Assembly (NCBI RefSeq): GCF_008386315.1 | Contig: NZ_CP043808.1 | Coordinates: 1,922,001 to 1,986,000 of the forward strand | Reading direction: 5' to 3' | Source of the DNA: Serinicoccus marinus DSM 15273 | GTDB taxonomy: Bacteria; Actinomycetota; Actinomycetes; Actinomycetales; Dermatophilaceae | Length of the DNA: 64,000 nt | Part shown: positions 36,962 to 45,925 of the stretch, piece by piece | How positions within the stretch are numbered: position 1 is the stretch's first letter | Layout of the letters: every line of letters starts with the position of its first letter | Made by a program: the position numbers and the translations under genes | Notes under the pieces: model-generated | Seen by the model: the letters and a program-made list of their open reading frames with translations, nothing else | Databases searched by the model: none | Told to the model about the DNA's origin: nothing

Positions 36962-37260
36962 GTGTGACCAAGGGACTGCTGGTCAGGTTTGACGCGTTGC
37001 CCGGCAAGGAGGACGACGTGAAGGAGTTCCTGGACAGCGGCCGTGCGCTTGTCGATGACGAGCAGGCGACCACCGCGTGGTTCGCGATCCGCCTCGGGCC
37101 GACCTCGTTCGGAATCTTCGACGTGTTCCCCGATGACGCCGGACGTGACGCCCACCTGTCCGGCCCTGTTGCGGTAGCTCTCGGCGAGCAGACCGGCACG
37201 TTGTTCTCCGAACCCACGATCGAGAAGCTCGACGTACTGGGCTCCAAGCTCCCCGCCTGA
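36958..37260 (+). CDS. antibiotic-biosynthesis-monooxygenase-fold small protein
   Basis: A 100-residue ferredoxin-like alpha/beta-barrel protein (TKGLLVRFDALPGKEDDVKE, then TAWFAIRLGPTSFGIFDVF). The ABM family includes quinone-forming monooxygenases, heme oxygenases and many of unknown role; no haem-ligand pattern can be assigned. The ATG overlaps the PfpI stop, so it belongs to the same operon. Confidence 0.85.
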   Translation: MSVTKGLLVRFDALPGKEDDVKEFLDSGRALVDDEQATTAWFAIRLGPTSFGIFDVFPDDAGRDAHLSGPVAVALGEQTGTLFSEPTIEKLDVLGSKLPA

Positions 37261-37401
37261 CACCACAGACCGGGAGTACTGGCCCAGACAGGAGGGGTCG
37301 CTGAACGCGGTGACTTCGGGCTGACACAGCCCGTTGACGTCGTGGCAGCGGCCCCTTCTCTTGCGGCCGATCGCACATCACCAGCAGATCGAGGAACCGC
37401 G

Positions 37402-38526
37402 ATGACAAGAACTGACGACGGCGTTGCCACGACGCGTTCACCCGAGGTAGCAGTGATCGGGGGCGGGATCGTCGGTCTGTCGACGGCGTACGCGCTGCAA
37501 GAGCAGGGCGTGCCGGTGCGGTTGTACGAGGCTGGTCTGCCCGGGATGGGTCAGTCCGCAGGCGAGTCGCGGATCTTCCGGCATGCCCACGACGACCCGC
37601 GACTCGTCACTTTCGCGCGCGAGAGCCGTGCCGTATGGGATGAGTGGGCCGAGCACTTCGACGTCGAGCTGGTCTCATCAGACGGCGTCGTGGCGATCGG
37701 CGACGGCGCGCTCGAACGGCTGCGAGTGCTCGACAAGGTCGGCGTGGCGGCACGTGAGATCGACGCGGACGAGCTCGCGGAGCGGATGCCGCTGCTCGCG
37801 GGGTACTCCGGGCCTGCGATGTTCGACGAGGCAGGTGGAGCGATCCGCACGCGCGCCGCGATCACGGCACTCACGGATGCGCTGGGGGATGCCGTCGTCA
37901 CCGGTGAGGTGATCTCGATCGACCACCGCGCCGATGGGACGGTTGAGGTGCGCAGCGTCACCGACTCTGCCATCCATTCGAAGGTGGTCGTGTGTGCCGG
38001 ACGTGAGACCGCCCGCCTGGCGCGCAGCGTCGGCCTCTCGTTGCCGGTCCGCCTTGCCGCACACGTGCGGCTGACCTTCGACGTGAGAAGCGCCCCGCCG
38101 GCGCAGGTCGCCTGCCTGCAGGACAGCAGTGGTGAGTTCGGAGAGGTCGGCGTCTACGCCGCCCCCCTGCCGGGCAACAGCCGGTATGCGGTCGGACTCA
38201 GCCAGACCGTCGGCGTCCGCGACGACGGCACGTTCATCGACCCGGCGGCCATTCGGTCATTGGACCAACGCGCGCACGACTACGTAGCGCGAGCACTGCC
38301 CGGCCTCGACCCGGAGCCGCGTGACTTCCTTCACTGCTGGGTGACCGAACTCCCGTGGAGTGAGGACGGCGTGGCCGTCTGGGAGGCAGGCAGCATCTCC
38401 TTCGTCGCCGGTCACAATCTGTTCAAGCAGGCACCGGCTCTAGGGCGCGCCCTCGCCCAGGCTGCGACCGGTGGCGGTCTCGCCGCCGAGCTCAAGTCCG
38501 AAGCGCGCTTGGGGGAACTGCAGTAG
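37402..38526 (+). CDS. FAD-dependent oxidoreductase, monomeric sarcosine oxidase-like
   Basis: A 374-residue DAO-family flavoenzyme. The FAD-binding GGGIVGLS is at residues 20-27. GESRIFRHAHDDPRLVTFA resembles monomeric sarcosine oxidase and N-methyltryptophan oxidase. The C-terminal FLHCWVTELPWSEDG places a cysteine where those enzymes attach FAD covalently, and FVAGHNLFKQAPALG fits the C-terminal flavin contact. Oxidation of an N-methyl amine would give formaldehyde and hydrogen peroxide, which would fit the upstream dehydrogenase. GAGGA lies near the ATG. 141 bp separate it from the previous gene. Confidence 0.85.
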   Translation: MTRTDDGVATTRSPEVAVIGGGIVGLSTAYALQEQGVPVRLYEAGLPGMGQSAGESRIFRHAHDDPRLVTFARESRAVWDEWAEHFDVELVSSDGVVAIGDGALERLRVLDKVGVAAREIDADELAERMPLLAGYSGPAMFDEAGGAIRTRAAITALTDALGDAVVTGEVISIDHRADGTVEVRSVTDSAIHSKVVVCAGRETARLARSVGLSLPVRLAAHVRLTFDVRSAPPAQVACLQDSSGEFGEVGVYAAPLPGNSRYAVGLSQTVGVRDDGTFIDPAAIRSLDQRAHDYVARALPGLDPEPRDFLHCWVTELPWSEDGVAVWEAGSISFVAGHNLFKQAPALGRALAQAATGGGLAAELKSEARLGELQ

Positions 38527-38527
38527 T

Positions 38528-38930
38528 GAGCTGTCGATGGTGACCGAGTCGATGCCGACAAGTCGGGCTCCCGCCTCGATGAGGTGCCGCGCCGTCCTCC
38601 GTCAGGTGGGGGGTGCCAGACGTCGCCATACTGCGCCGTGGCCCAGTACCGGTCCCATCCGGTGCGCACAGCGCCGCCGCGTCCTCGACGTCCTACCCGG
38701 CCACTGAGTCAGCCCCTATGGGTCCGGGCCCGGCGTCGATGACCACCGCCGGCAGGAGGGCGCACCGCTCCAGCGGCAACCCAGACAGGTCGTGCCCGTC
38801 CCGGAAGCGATGGGCAGGGGTGTCGAGGTAGGTGCAGTGGCCGCGCCCTCCCCTCGCTCAACTACACGGTCTGAGCGTGAAGGCGCCGAGGTCGCCGCCC
38901 GAGGCCAGGGCGCCGTCCGCAACAGCCAGG
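38528..38930 (-). pseudogene. cyclase/kynurenine-formamidase-like protein, decayed
   Basis: On the minus strand GHCTYLDTPAHRFRDGHDLS, then GLPLERCALLPAVVIDAGPG, match the metal-binding and following strands of cyclase-family proteins, and end at an internal TAG (near 38702). Further on VRTGWDRYWATAQYGD and then ARLVGIDSVTIDSSL are recognisable in other frames. The N-terminal end is not clear. The gene is broken by at least one stop and two frameshifts. It ends next to the stop of the sarcosine-oxidase-like gene and is convergent with it. The 38931-39049 stretch shows nothing else. Confidence 0.6.
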
Positions 38931-39049
38931 GGCTCCTCGGCGTGCCGCGGCGGGCCCGCGGGCATCGCAGGCAGCCTCCAACGGGACCCTGACAAGACCG
39001 CCCTCGTCGTCTTGTGGGGGCTGGCCATCTCCCACGTAGCCCCCACGCG

Positions 39050-39089
39050 AAACCCCCTCCAACCTATTTTTGCTGGTCAGAGGGGGTTT
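39050..39089 (-). terminator. terminator downstream of tRNA-Asn
   Basis: AAACCCCCTC (39050-39059) and GAGGGGGTTT (39080-39089) are perfect 10-bp complements with a 20-nt loop. On the minus strand the stem ends in TTT and starts 8 nt after the tRNA 3' end. Confidence 0.6.
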
Positions 39090-39096
39090 GAATGCG

Positions 39097-39169
39097 CTCC
39101 CCCGACTGGACTCGAACCAGTAACCTGCCGGTTAACAGCCGGCTGCTCTGCCAATTGAGCTACAGGGGA
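39097..39169 (-). tRNA. tRNA-Asn (GTT)
   Basis: A 73-nt cloverleaf with acceptor TCCCCTG/CGGGGGA, D arm GCTC...GAGC, anticodon stem CCGGC/GCCGG with loop TGTTAAC (anticodon GTT), T arm ACTGGTTCGAGTCCAGT and discriminator G. No encoded CCA. Confidence 0.95.
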
Positions 39170-39216
39170 TCGTGCAGCCGAAACTGTAGCAAGAGCCACC
39201 CCGGGCGCCGAAATCC

Positions 39217-39780
39217 TCAGGGCACCGGCGGCAGGCCCACCTGGTCGCGCAGCTCGACGCGGGCCGACCGGACCGCCGCCGCCAGCTCGGGGTCCTCCTG
39301 GTCCGCACCTCGGCCCCAGAGCACCTGCTCCACCAGCTCTCGGGTCGGCAAGACCTTGCGGATCGTCACCCGGGCGCCGCGCCGGGGGCCCAGGTCGACC
39401 GAGCGCAGCAGGACGACGCTGGCCGAGGTGCGCTCGCGGAAGACCTGCGGCACGGCCCCCGGACCGGTGCGCCGCTGCAGCACCCACTGACGCCCGTCCA
39501 GCCGGTTGACGAAGGCGACGCTCAGCGCCCACAGGTCCGGGTCCCACGCTCCGGTGTCGACCTCGTGCCACGGCCGCTCCAGCAGCACCCCACCGTCCTC
39601 CCCGACCTCCAGCAGCCGGAAGGTCGTGAGCACCAGCCAGGCGCCTCCCGCGTCCTCCTGCGCGCTGGCGAGGACCTGCTCGCGCGGCGCGAGGTCGGGC
39701 CGGACCTGCGCGGGAAGGTCGCCCGGCGCGCGCTCGGGTCGCGGCGTCTCACCGATGCGCCTGGTGCGCCAGAACCGCAC
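39217..39780 (-). CDS. hypothetical protein next to dnaG
   Basis: A 187-residue soluble protein that I do not recognise by name. A beta-rich core (WLVLTTFRLLEVGEDGGVLL, then WHEVDTGAWDP) resembles PH-like or SHOCT-associated sequences seen downstream of actinobacterial dnaG. It starts ATG at 39780, three bases after the dnaG stop, so it is co-transcribed with dnaG. No catalytic motif. Confidence 0.75.
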   Translation of the reverse strand: MRFWRTRRIGETPRPERAPGDLPAQVRPDLAPREQVLASAQEDAGGAWLVLTTFRLLEVGEDGGVLLERPWHEVDTGAWDPDLWALSVAFVNRLDGRQWVLQRRTGPGAVPQVFRERTSASVVLLRSVDLGPRRGARVTIRKVLPTRELVEQVLWGRGADQEDPELAAAVRSARVELRDQVGLPPVP

Positions 39781-39783
39781 GTC

Positions 39784-41718
39784 TCACTCCATCCTGGCCC
39801 GCAGCCGGGCCCGCTCGCGGTGCAGCTCCATGAGCCGCTCGTCCAACCTGCGCTTGTCGGTGCTGCCGTCGGGCGCCCGCGACTGCTGGCCGAGCAGATC
39901 GGCCACCTCCTGCTCAACCCCGGCCAGCCGCACCCGGAGTACCAGCCAGTCGACGAAGGCCTCGCGCGGCATCCCCGTCTCCGGGTCCAGCCGGTCCGGC
40001 AGCATGGCGACCGACAGCTCGTGCACCAGCGGGTGCACGGGCGGCGGGGTGCCGGCGAGCACCGCCTCGACCCAGGACCGCGCGCTGCGCTGAGCTGCGC
40101 CCTGCACTCCCCCGGCCTCGCGCATCGCGTGCCAGACCGCCCGGTGCATCGGCGCGCGCAGCGCCTCGGGCTCGAGCTCGTCCATGTCCTCGGCGACGAT
40201 GGCGAGGGGATACTGCAGCGCCACCTGCACCAGCTGCCGCTCGGCCACCTGAACCGGGTCGCGCAGGTCGGGCTGCGGGAGCGAGGGCTGCTCCGGTCCC
40301 TCCCGGGTGGCCTCGTCGGGGGCGGGGGTGCGCGGCGCGGCCTGCACCGGCCGGCTCTGGGCGCGGTGCACCTCGGTCGCGAGGACGTCAGGGTCGACCC
40401 CCATCCAGCCGGAGACGTCGCGCACGACCTCGGGCCGGAGCGTGCGGTCGCGGATCTGCGCCAGGATCGGGGCGACGGCACGCATGGCCTGGACCCGCTG
40501 GGCCGCCTCGGACAGGTCGTAGGGCGCGAGGGTGGTGCGGACCGCGAACTCGAAGAGCGGGGTGGCGCTCTCCACCAGGTCCCGCACCGCCCGGCCCTGC
40601 TCCTGCCCCTCGGCATCCTTCGTCGCGATCCAGAGGTCGTTGGGGTCCTGCCCGTCCGCCGCCACCGCGACGTAGGACTGGGCCGCCCAGCGCTGGTCCT
40701 GCTCGAAGGCCTTCATCGCCGCCTTCTGCCCGGCGGCGTCGCCGTCGAAGGTGAAGATCACCTTGGCCGGCGCCCGCCCGGCCTCGTCGCGCAGGATGCG
40801 CCGCAGGATGGAGATGTGGTCACCGCCGAAGGCAGTGCCGCAGGTCGCCACCGCGGTCTCCACACCGGACAGGTGCGCGGCCATGACGTCGGTATACCCC
40901 TCCACCACCACCGCGGTCCGCTCGGTCGCGATCGGCTTCTTGGCCAGGTCGAGGCCGTAGAGCACGCCGGTCTTCTTGTAGATCGGTGTCTCGGAGGTGT
41001 TGAGGTACTTCGCCGGGCTCCAGTCGTCGTCGTAGAGCCGGCGGGCGCCGAAGCCGACGGTGTCGCCGGTGATGGCGCGGATCGGCCAGAGCACCCGGCC
41101 CTGGAACCGGTCGGAGAGCCCGCGCCCACGACGGTTCGCCAGTCCCCCGAGGACCAGCTCCTCCTCGGTGAAGCCGCGGCTGCGCAGGTGGGACACCAGC
41201 GCGGTGCTCTCGCGGGGGGCATACCCGACCATGAAGCGGGTGGCGTGCTCACCGGTGAAACCCTTGTCGCGCAGGAAGTCCCGACCCTTGCGTCCCTCGC
41301 CGGAGCGCAGCAGCGCCTCGTGGTAGAACTCCTCGGCCACCCGATGCGCCTCCATGAGCCGGGTCCGCTGCCCGACCGGCGCCTGCTCGCCCCGCCCGCG
41401 CCCGCCGGTGCCGATCTCCTCGTAGCGCAGCGTGATGCCGAGCTTGTCCGCGAGCCGCTCCACCGCCTCGGCGAAGGTCAGGTGGTCGATCTCCATGAGG
41501 AAGGAGATGACGTCGCCACCCACGCCACAACCGAAGCAGTGGTAGCTGCCGACCGCGGTGCGGATCTGGAACGACGGGGTCTTCTCGTCGTGGAACGGGC
41601 ACAGCCCCTTCATCGCACCGACGCCCGCGGTCCGGAGGGTCACGTGCTCGCGCACGACCTCCTCGATGGAGGCGCGCTCCTTGACCGCCTTGACGTCCTC
41701 GTCCTTGATGCGGGGCAT
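39784..41718 (-). CDS. dnaG: DNA primase
   Basis: A 644-residue replication primase. CHC2 zinc finger: C40, H43, C61, C64 (CPFHDEKTPSF and YHCFGCG). The TOPRIM core holds VVVEGYTDVMA and KVIFTFDGDAAGQKAA (about residues 258-320). The C-terminal region of about 200 residues should bind the DnaB helicase. The start is ATG at 41718 because GGAGG lies 6 bp before it; an in-frame GTG two codons upstream is less likely. Length is normal. Confidence 0.96.
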   Translation of the reverse strand: MPRIKDEDVKAVKERASIEEVVREHVTLRTAGVGAMKGLCPFHDEKTPSFQIRTAVGSYHCFGCGVGGDVISFLMEIDHLTFAEAVERLADKLGITLRYEEIGTGGRGRGEQAPVGQRTRLMEAHRVAEEFYHEALLRSGEGRKGRDFLRDKGFTGEHATRFMVGYAPRESTALVSHLRSRGFTEEELVLGGLANRRGRGLSDRFQGRVLWPIRAITGDTVGFGARRLYDDDWSPAKYLNTSETPIYKKTGVLYGLDLAKKPIATERTAVVVEGYTDVMAAHLSGVETAVATCGTAFGGDHISILRRILRDEAGRAPAKVIFTFDGDAAGQKAAMKAFEQDQRWAAQSYVAVAADGQDPNDLWIATKDAEGQEQGRAVRDLVESATPLFEFAVRTTLAPYDLSEAAQRVQAMRAVAPILAQIRDRTLRPEVVRDVSGWMGVDPDVLATEVHRAQSRPVQAAPRTPAPDEATREGPEQPSLPQPDLRDPVQVAERQLVQVALQYPLAIVAEDMDELEPEALRAPMHRAVWHAMREAGGVQGAAQRSARSWVEAVLAGTPPPVHPLVHELSVAMLPDRLDPETGMPREAFVDWLVLRVRLAGVEQEVADLLGQQSRAPDGSTDKRRLDERLMELHRERARLRARME

Positions 41719-41879
41719 GCGCACCTCCCTTCACCGTCGTCGTCCTGCCGAGTCTAGGTCGGCCGGCCCCCTGACCCCGTCGCCGGGCGAGAACCTGGGG
41801 ACGACGTGGGCCGTGCCCGGCTAGGATGGAATGCCCCGGTCCGCCGATGAGTTGACCCGGCCACGGCTGTCCCACCCCC

Positions 41880-43424
41880 ATGATCCGCGAGGAGACCTCG
41901 TTGTCCGCGTCCGTCCAGGCCACCACCCAGGCGCCGTCGCCGGAGGACGCGCGGGTGCGCCTCGTGCTGCGGGTGCTCACGGCGGCCGCCTTCGTGGTGA
42001 TCCTCAACGAGACGCTGATGCTCAACGCGCTGCCGCCGCTCATGGCGGCCTTCGGCGTCGACGCCGGGGCGGGCCAGTGGCTCACCACCGGCTTCATGCT
42101 GACGATGGCCGTGGTCATCCCCATGACCGGGTGGCTGCTGAAGCGGCTGTCGATCCGCTCGGCCTTCCTGCTCGCGATGAGCGTCTTCATCGTCGGCACG
42201 GCGACCGCGGCCTTCGCGCCCACCTTCTCGGTCCTGCTCGTGGGCCGGGTCATCCAGGCCAGCGGCACCGCGGTGATGATGCCGCTGCTCATGACGACGA
42301 TCATGACGATGGTGCCGCCGGAGCGCCGCGGCAGCGTCATGGGCAACCTGACCCTGGCCATCTCGGTGGCCCCGGCGATGGGTCCGCCCGTCTCTGGGCT
42401 GATCCTGCAGCTCGCCGGTTGGCGCTGGCTCTTCCTCCTCGTGCTGCCGATCGCGGCGGCGATGCTCGTCGGCGGCGGACGGCTCCTGCGCGGCAGCGAG
42501 CCGGGGCGGGAGGCGCGCCTGGATGTGCCGAGCGCACTGCTCACCGCGATCGGCTTCGGGGGACTCGTCTACGGCCTCAGCGCGCTCGGCGAGGGCGCTC
42601 CCGGTCCGGCGGGGCCCGGCACCTCGCTGACCGTCGGCGTCATCGCGCTCGCCGTCTTCGCCTGGCGGCAGCTGCGGCTCGCCCGCCGCGACGAGGCCCT
42701 GGTCTTCCTCGACCTGCGCGCGCTCCGGGTGACCCGGTATGCCGTGCCGCTCGCCCTCATGTGCCTCGCCTTCATGGCGCTCATCGGGGCGATGCTGCTC
42801 CTGCCGATCCTGCTCCAGGAGGTGCGCGGCTTCAGCACCCTCGCCTCCGGCCTCATGCTCATGCCGGGCGGTCTCGCGATGGGGCTGCTGGGCCCTACCG
42901 TCGGCCGGCTCTACGACCGGTTCGGCCCCCGGCCGCTCGTGGTCCCCGGTGGCATCGGGCTGGCGACGGGCATGACGGGGATGGCGCTGCTCGCCACGCA
43001 GGTGCCCTGGTGGGGCCTGGTGGGCCTGCACGTGCTGGTCAGCCTGTCCCTCGCCTTCATCTTCACGCCCTGCTTCACCGCCGGCCTCGGGGCGCTGCCG
43101 AACCGGCTCTACAGCCACGGCAGCGCGATGCTCGGCACCGGGCAGCAGGTCGCCGCGGCCGCCGGGACGGCGCTCGTGGTGACCGTCATGGAGACCCGTG
43201 CACACCAGCTCGGCGTCGGCGGCCTGGGCGAGGTCGAGGCGCTATCCGGCGGCATCGGCGCCGGCCTCGTGGTCGCGACCGCCATCACCGTCGGCGTGCT
43301 CATCCTCGCGCTTTTCGTGCGCGCTTCGCTGCCGGAGCGGGCGGACGATCCTGCCGAGCGCAGGGACCAGGGGCACGACACCGCCGGAGGTGCGGGCACG
43401 GCATACCCCGAGCCCGTAGCCTGA
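41880..43424 (+). CDS. MFS transporter, DHA2 (14-span) family
   Basis: A 514-residue integral membrane protein with about 14 hydrophobic segments. Motif A-like sequence follows helix 2 (PMTGWLLKRLSIRSAFLLAM), and motif C-like GPPVSGLILQ lies near helix 5, typical of proton-driven drug exporters. The second half carries MPGGLAMGLLGPTVGRLYDRFG. The substrate is unknown. The start ATG is at 41880; an alternative slightly downstream is possible since the first 25 residues are polar and variable. It is divergent from dnaG. Confidence 0.9.
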   Translation: MIREETSLSASVQATTQAPSPEDARVRLVLRVLTAAAFVVILNETLMLNALPPLMAAFGVDAGAGQWLTTGFMLTMAVVIPMTGWLLKRLSIRSAFLLAMSVFIVGTATAAFAPTFSVLLVGRVIQASGTAVMMPLLMTTIMTMVPPERRGSVMGNLTLAISVAPAMGPPVSGLILQLAGWRWLFLLVLPIAAAMLVGGGRLLRGSEPGREARLDVPSALLTAIGFGGLVYGLSALGEGAPGPAGPGTSLTVGVIALAVFAWRQLRLARRDEALVFLDLRALRVTRYAVPLALMCLAFMALIGAMLLLPILLQEVRGFSTLASGLMLMPGGLAMGLLGPTVGRLYDRFGPRPLVVPGGIGLATGMTGMALLATQVPWWGLVGLHVLVSLSLAFIFTPCFTAGLGALPNRLYSHGSAMLGTGQQVAAAAGTALVVTVMETRAHQLGVGGLGEVEALSGGIGAGLVVATAITVGVLILALFVRASLPERADDPAERRDQGHDTAGGAGTAYPEPVA

Positions 43425-43428
43425 GCCC

Positions 43429-44391
43429 ATGCCCAAGGCGACCAGCCCCGCGACCGAGGTCGAGGTGGGCGGTCGCACCGTCCGGATCTCCAACCCCGAC
43501 CGGGTCTACTTCCCCGACCTCGGGTTGACCAAGCTCGACCTGGCGCACTACTACCTCGCGGTCGGCGACGGCATCGTCACCGCGCTGCGGGAGCGGCCGT
43601 GCATGATGCACCGCTTCCCGGACGGCATCGGCGGCGAGCGGGTGCACCAGAAGCGGCTGCCGCGCGGCGCCCCGAAGTGGATGGAGACCGTGCACGTCAC
43701 CTTCCCGCGCTGGAACCGCACCGCGGACGAGCTGTGCGTCACCGAGCTGGCGCAGGTCGTCTGGTCGGTGCAGATGAGCTGCGTGGAGTTCCACCCCTGG
43801 AACAGCCGCCGCGGGCACGTCGAGCAGCCGGACGAGTGGCGGATCGACCTCGACCCCGGCGACGAGTGCGACTTCGCGACCGTGCGCCGCGTCGCGGGCG
43901 TCGCCCACGAGGTGCTGGACGAGCTGGGCGCGACCGGATGGCCCAAGACGACCGGCTCCAAGGGGCTGCACGTGTATGTGCGGATCCCGCCCGAGCACGG
44001 CTTCGCCGACGTCCGCCGGGCGGCGCTCGCCTTCGCCCGCGAGGTGGAGCGGCGCACCGACGACGCGACGACGACCTGGTGGCGCAAGGACCGGGACCCA
44101 CGTCAGGTCTTCGTCGACTTCAACCAGAACGCCCGAGACCACACCATCGCGGCGGCCTACTCCGTGCGGGCGACAGCCGACGCACGGGTCTCGGCGCCGC
44201 TGCGGTGGGACGAGGTCGCCGACTGCGAGCCGGGCGACTTCACGGTCCGCACGATGCCGGAGCGGTATGCCGAGCTCGGCGACCTGCACGCCGGCATCGA
44301 CGACGCGGTCTTCGACCTCGCGCCGCTGCTGGAGTGGGCGCACCGGGACGAGGCCGCCGGCGAGCAGACCCCCGACGCGCCGGACTCCTGA
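43429..44391 (+). CDS. LigD-type polymerase domain protein
   Basis: A 320-residue stand-alone archaeo-eukaryotic-primase-like polymerase, like the Pol domain of bacterial NHEJ ligase LigD. RTVRISNPDRVYFPDLG opens it. HQKRLPRGAPKW, WRIDLDPGD (catalytic aspartates near residues 140-142), GSKGLHVYVRI and VFVDFNQNARDHTIAAAYS complete the set. It fills gaps at double-strand breaks and may add ribonucleotides. No Ku or ligase gene is adjacent, so partners lie elsewhere. It starts 4 bp after the MFS stop. Confidence 0.92.
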   Translation: MPKATSPATEVEVGGRTVRISNPDRVYFPDLGLTKLDLAHYYLAVGDGIVTALRERPCMMHRFPDGIGGERVHQKRLPRGAPKWMETVHVTFPRWNRTADELCVTELAQVVWSVQMSCVEFHPWNSRRGHVEQPDEWRIDLDPGDECDFATVRRVAGVAHEVLDELGATGWPKTTGSKGLHVYVRIPPEHGFADVRRAALAFAREVERRTDDATTTWWRKDRDPRQVFVDFNQNARDHTIAAAYSVRATADARVSAPLRWDEVADCEPGDFTVRTMPERYAELGDLHAGIDDAVFDLAPLLEWAHRDEAAGEQTPDAPDS

Positions 44392-44440
44392 ACCGCCCCC
44401 GGACCTCGGCACACCCGCCCACCGACGAGGCTCGGAGCAG

Positions 44441-45925
44441 TCAGGGAGTCGCCGCCGCCCCGGTGTCGACATCGACGACGAGGCGCAACGGGTCGCCGAG
44501 GGTGAAGACCCGGTAGGGCCGGGGCTCACCGTGCATGCCGACGAACACCTGGAGCTGCCCCTCGAAGGGTGTGGTGCGGATGACCTCGACCACGGCACCC
44601 AGGGAGTGGGTGTCGAGACCGTAGTCACCGCCGTCGTAGACCGGGTCTCCCTCAGCCGGGTAGGCCATGCCCGCGAGCACGAGCTGCAGCACGCTGTCCC
44701 CCGCCACCCCCGCCGGCAGACCTGACCCGCCGCGGGTCGGCGAGGCCTCGTAGGACGCCACCCAGCCCGGACCGGTCGTCGGGCCCGCCCCGGTGAGGTC
44801 CACGACGACGCGGTCGAAGCCGTCGTGGCGACCGGCCCGCACCGACGGGGCGTAGAGCGCGCCGCCGGCGGCCACGCCTCCCCCGCCCTCGGTCCGCAGG
44901 ACGGGGTCGGTCCACGGGAGCTCGGGCCCTGCCCCGCCGCCCGGGTCGACCCCGGTGCCCGGGTCGACGACGGGAGGCTGCGGCGCGGGGACGGGGGCGA
45001 CGGGCTCGGTCTCCTGCGGCGACGGTTCCTGCGCCGACGGCTCCGGCTCCTGGACGGGGTCCGCTGGGTCCTCGGGGTCCTCCGTCGGCTCCACCGAGGT
45101 GGGCCCGGGCGGGTCCGGCTCCTGCGCTGCGCCGGTGGGGTCGGGCTCCGCACCGGTCGGGTCGGGGTCAGGGCTGGTGGAGTCCGTACGCACGGGGTCG
45201 GGGCCGGTCGGCTCGGGCGTCGTGGCGGCCACCGGCTCGTCGGTCGTGGGCGCGACCACCGTGAGCAGCAGCAGGCCCGCCTGCTCACCGCCGAGCCGGT
45301 GCAGCGAACCACCGCCGGCGAGCGCCTCCATCCAGAAGTCCTCCGCCGCCTGCACCTGCGCCGGGCAGCCGAGGTCGGTGGTCATGAGCTCCGGCGGCGC
45401 GAAGGCGCCGTCCGGCTCGAGCCGCAGGGCACCCGTGGCCATGGCCTGGCCGCAGCCGTCCACCGAGACGCCCCAGCCACCGCCGACCGCCGGGAAGGCG
45501 AGCTCGGTCGCGGCGTCCGCCCCGACGACCTCGGCGCTGTCCCCGCCGCGCCACAGGTCCTCCTGCAGGGTCCACCGGGTGCCGGTCAGCTCGCCGGCGT
45601 CCACGGGGGTCACCGCGGACAGGGCGGCGGGGTCGGGGGTCTGCGCGGACGGCGTCGCGGCGTCGGCGAAGACGAAGGTGGTGCCGCCGGGAGGGAACTC
45701 CGCCGCCACCCCGTCGAGCCCGTCACCGCCGCCGAGGACGCCCGTCTGCCACACCAGGGCACCGGCAGCCACGGTCGCCAGCGCGCTCGCGACCCCGCCG
45801 CCCACGCGCTTGCGGGTGCGGCGCCGTCGGCCTGCGCCCCAGGGCGCGTCCGGGACGACCCGCTCGTCGCCGTCGATCCTCGACGCACCCTCGAGCAGGC
45901 CCCGGACGTCCACCTCGTCGGTCAT
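44441..45925 (-). CDS. membrane-anchored protein with AMIN-like domain, putative sigma-factor partner
   Basis: 494 residues. About 40 cytosolic residues ending in RRRRTRKR, one span (about 42-62), then extracellular parts. These are an N-terminal domain with TGTRWTLQEDLW (META-like), a linker rich in T, E, P and D (about residues 228-330), and a C-terminal AMIN-like domain (HDGFDRVVVDLTGAGP, PYRVFTLGDPLRLVVDVD). Its ATG at 45925 overlaps the stop of the ECF sigma gene. The topology and coupling fit an anti-sigma factor or sigma-controlled cell-surface sensor, though no zinc anti-sigma motif is present. Confidence 0.75.
   Translation of the reverse strand: MTDEVDVRGLLEGASRIDGDERVVPDAPWGAGRRRRTRKRVGGGVASALATVAAGALVWQTGVLGGGDGLDGVAAEFPPGGTTFVFADAATPSAQTPDPAALSAVTPVDAGELTGTRWTLQEDLWRGGDSAEVVGADAATELAFPAVGGGWGVSVDGCGQAMATGALRLEPDGAFAPPELMTTDLGCPAQVQAAEDFWMEALAGGGSLHRLGGEQAGLLLLTVVAPTTDEPVAATTPEPTGPDPVRTDSTSPDPDPTGAEPDPTGAAQEPDPPGPTSVEPTEDPEDPADPVQEPEPSAQEPSPQETEPVAPVPAPQPPVVDPGTGVDPGGGAGPELPWTDPVLRTEGGGGVAAGGALYAPSVRAGRHDGFDRVVVDLTGAGPTTGPGWVASYEASPTRGGSGLPAGVAGDSVLQLVLAGMAYPAEGDPVYDGGDYGLDTHSLGAVVEVIRTTPFEGQLQVFVGMHGEPRPYRVFTLGDPLRLVVDVDTGAAATP

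Noticed and set aside
35224..38526. Insertion-sequence-borne transposon around the aldehyde block
   Set aside because: No transposase, terminal repeats or target duplications were found at its edges.
38471..39158. Several plus-strand frames after the sarcosine-oxidase-like gene
   Set aside because: The minus strand shows recognisable but broken cyclase-family sequence; plus frames are shadows.
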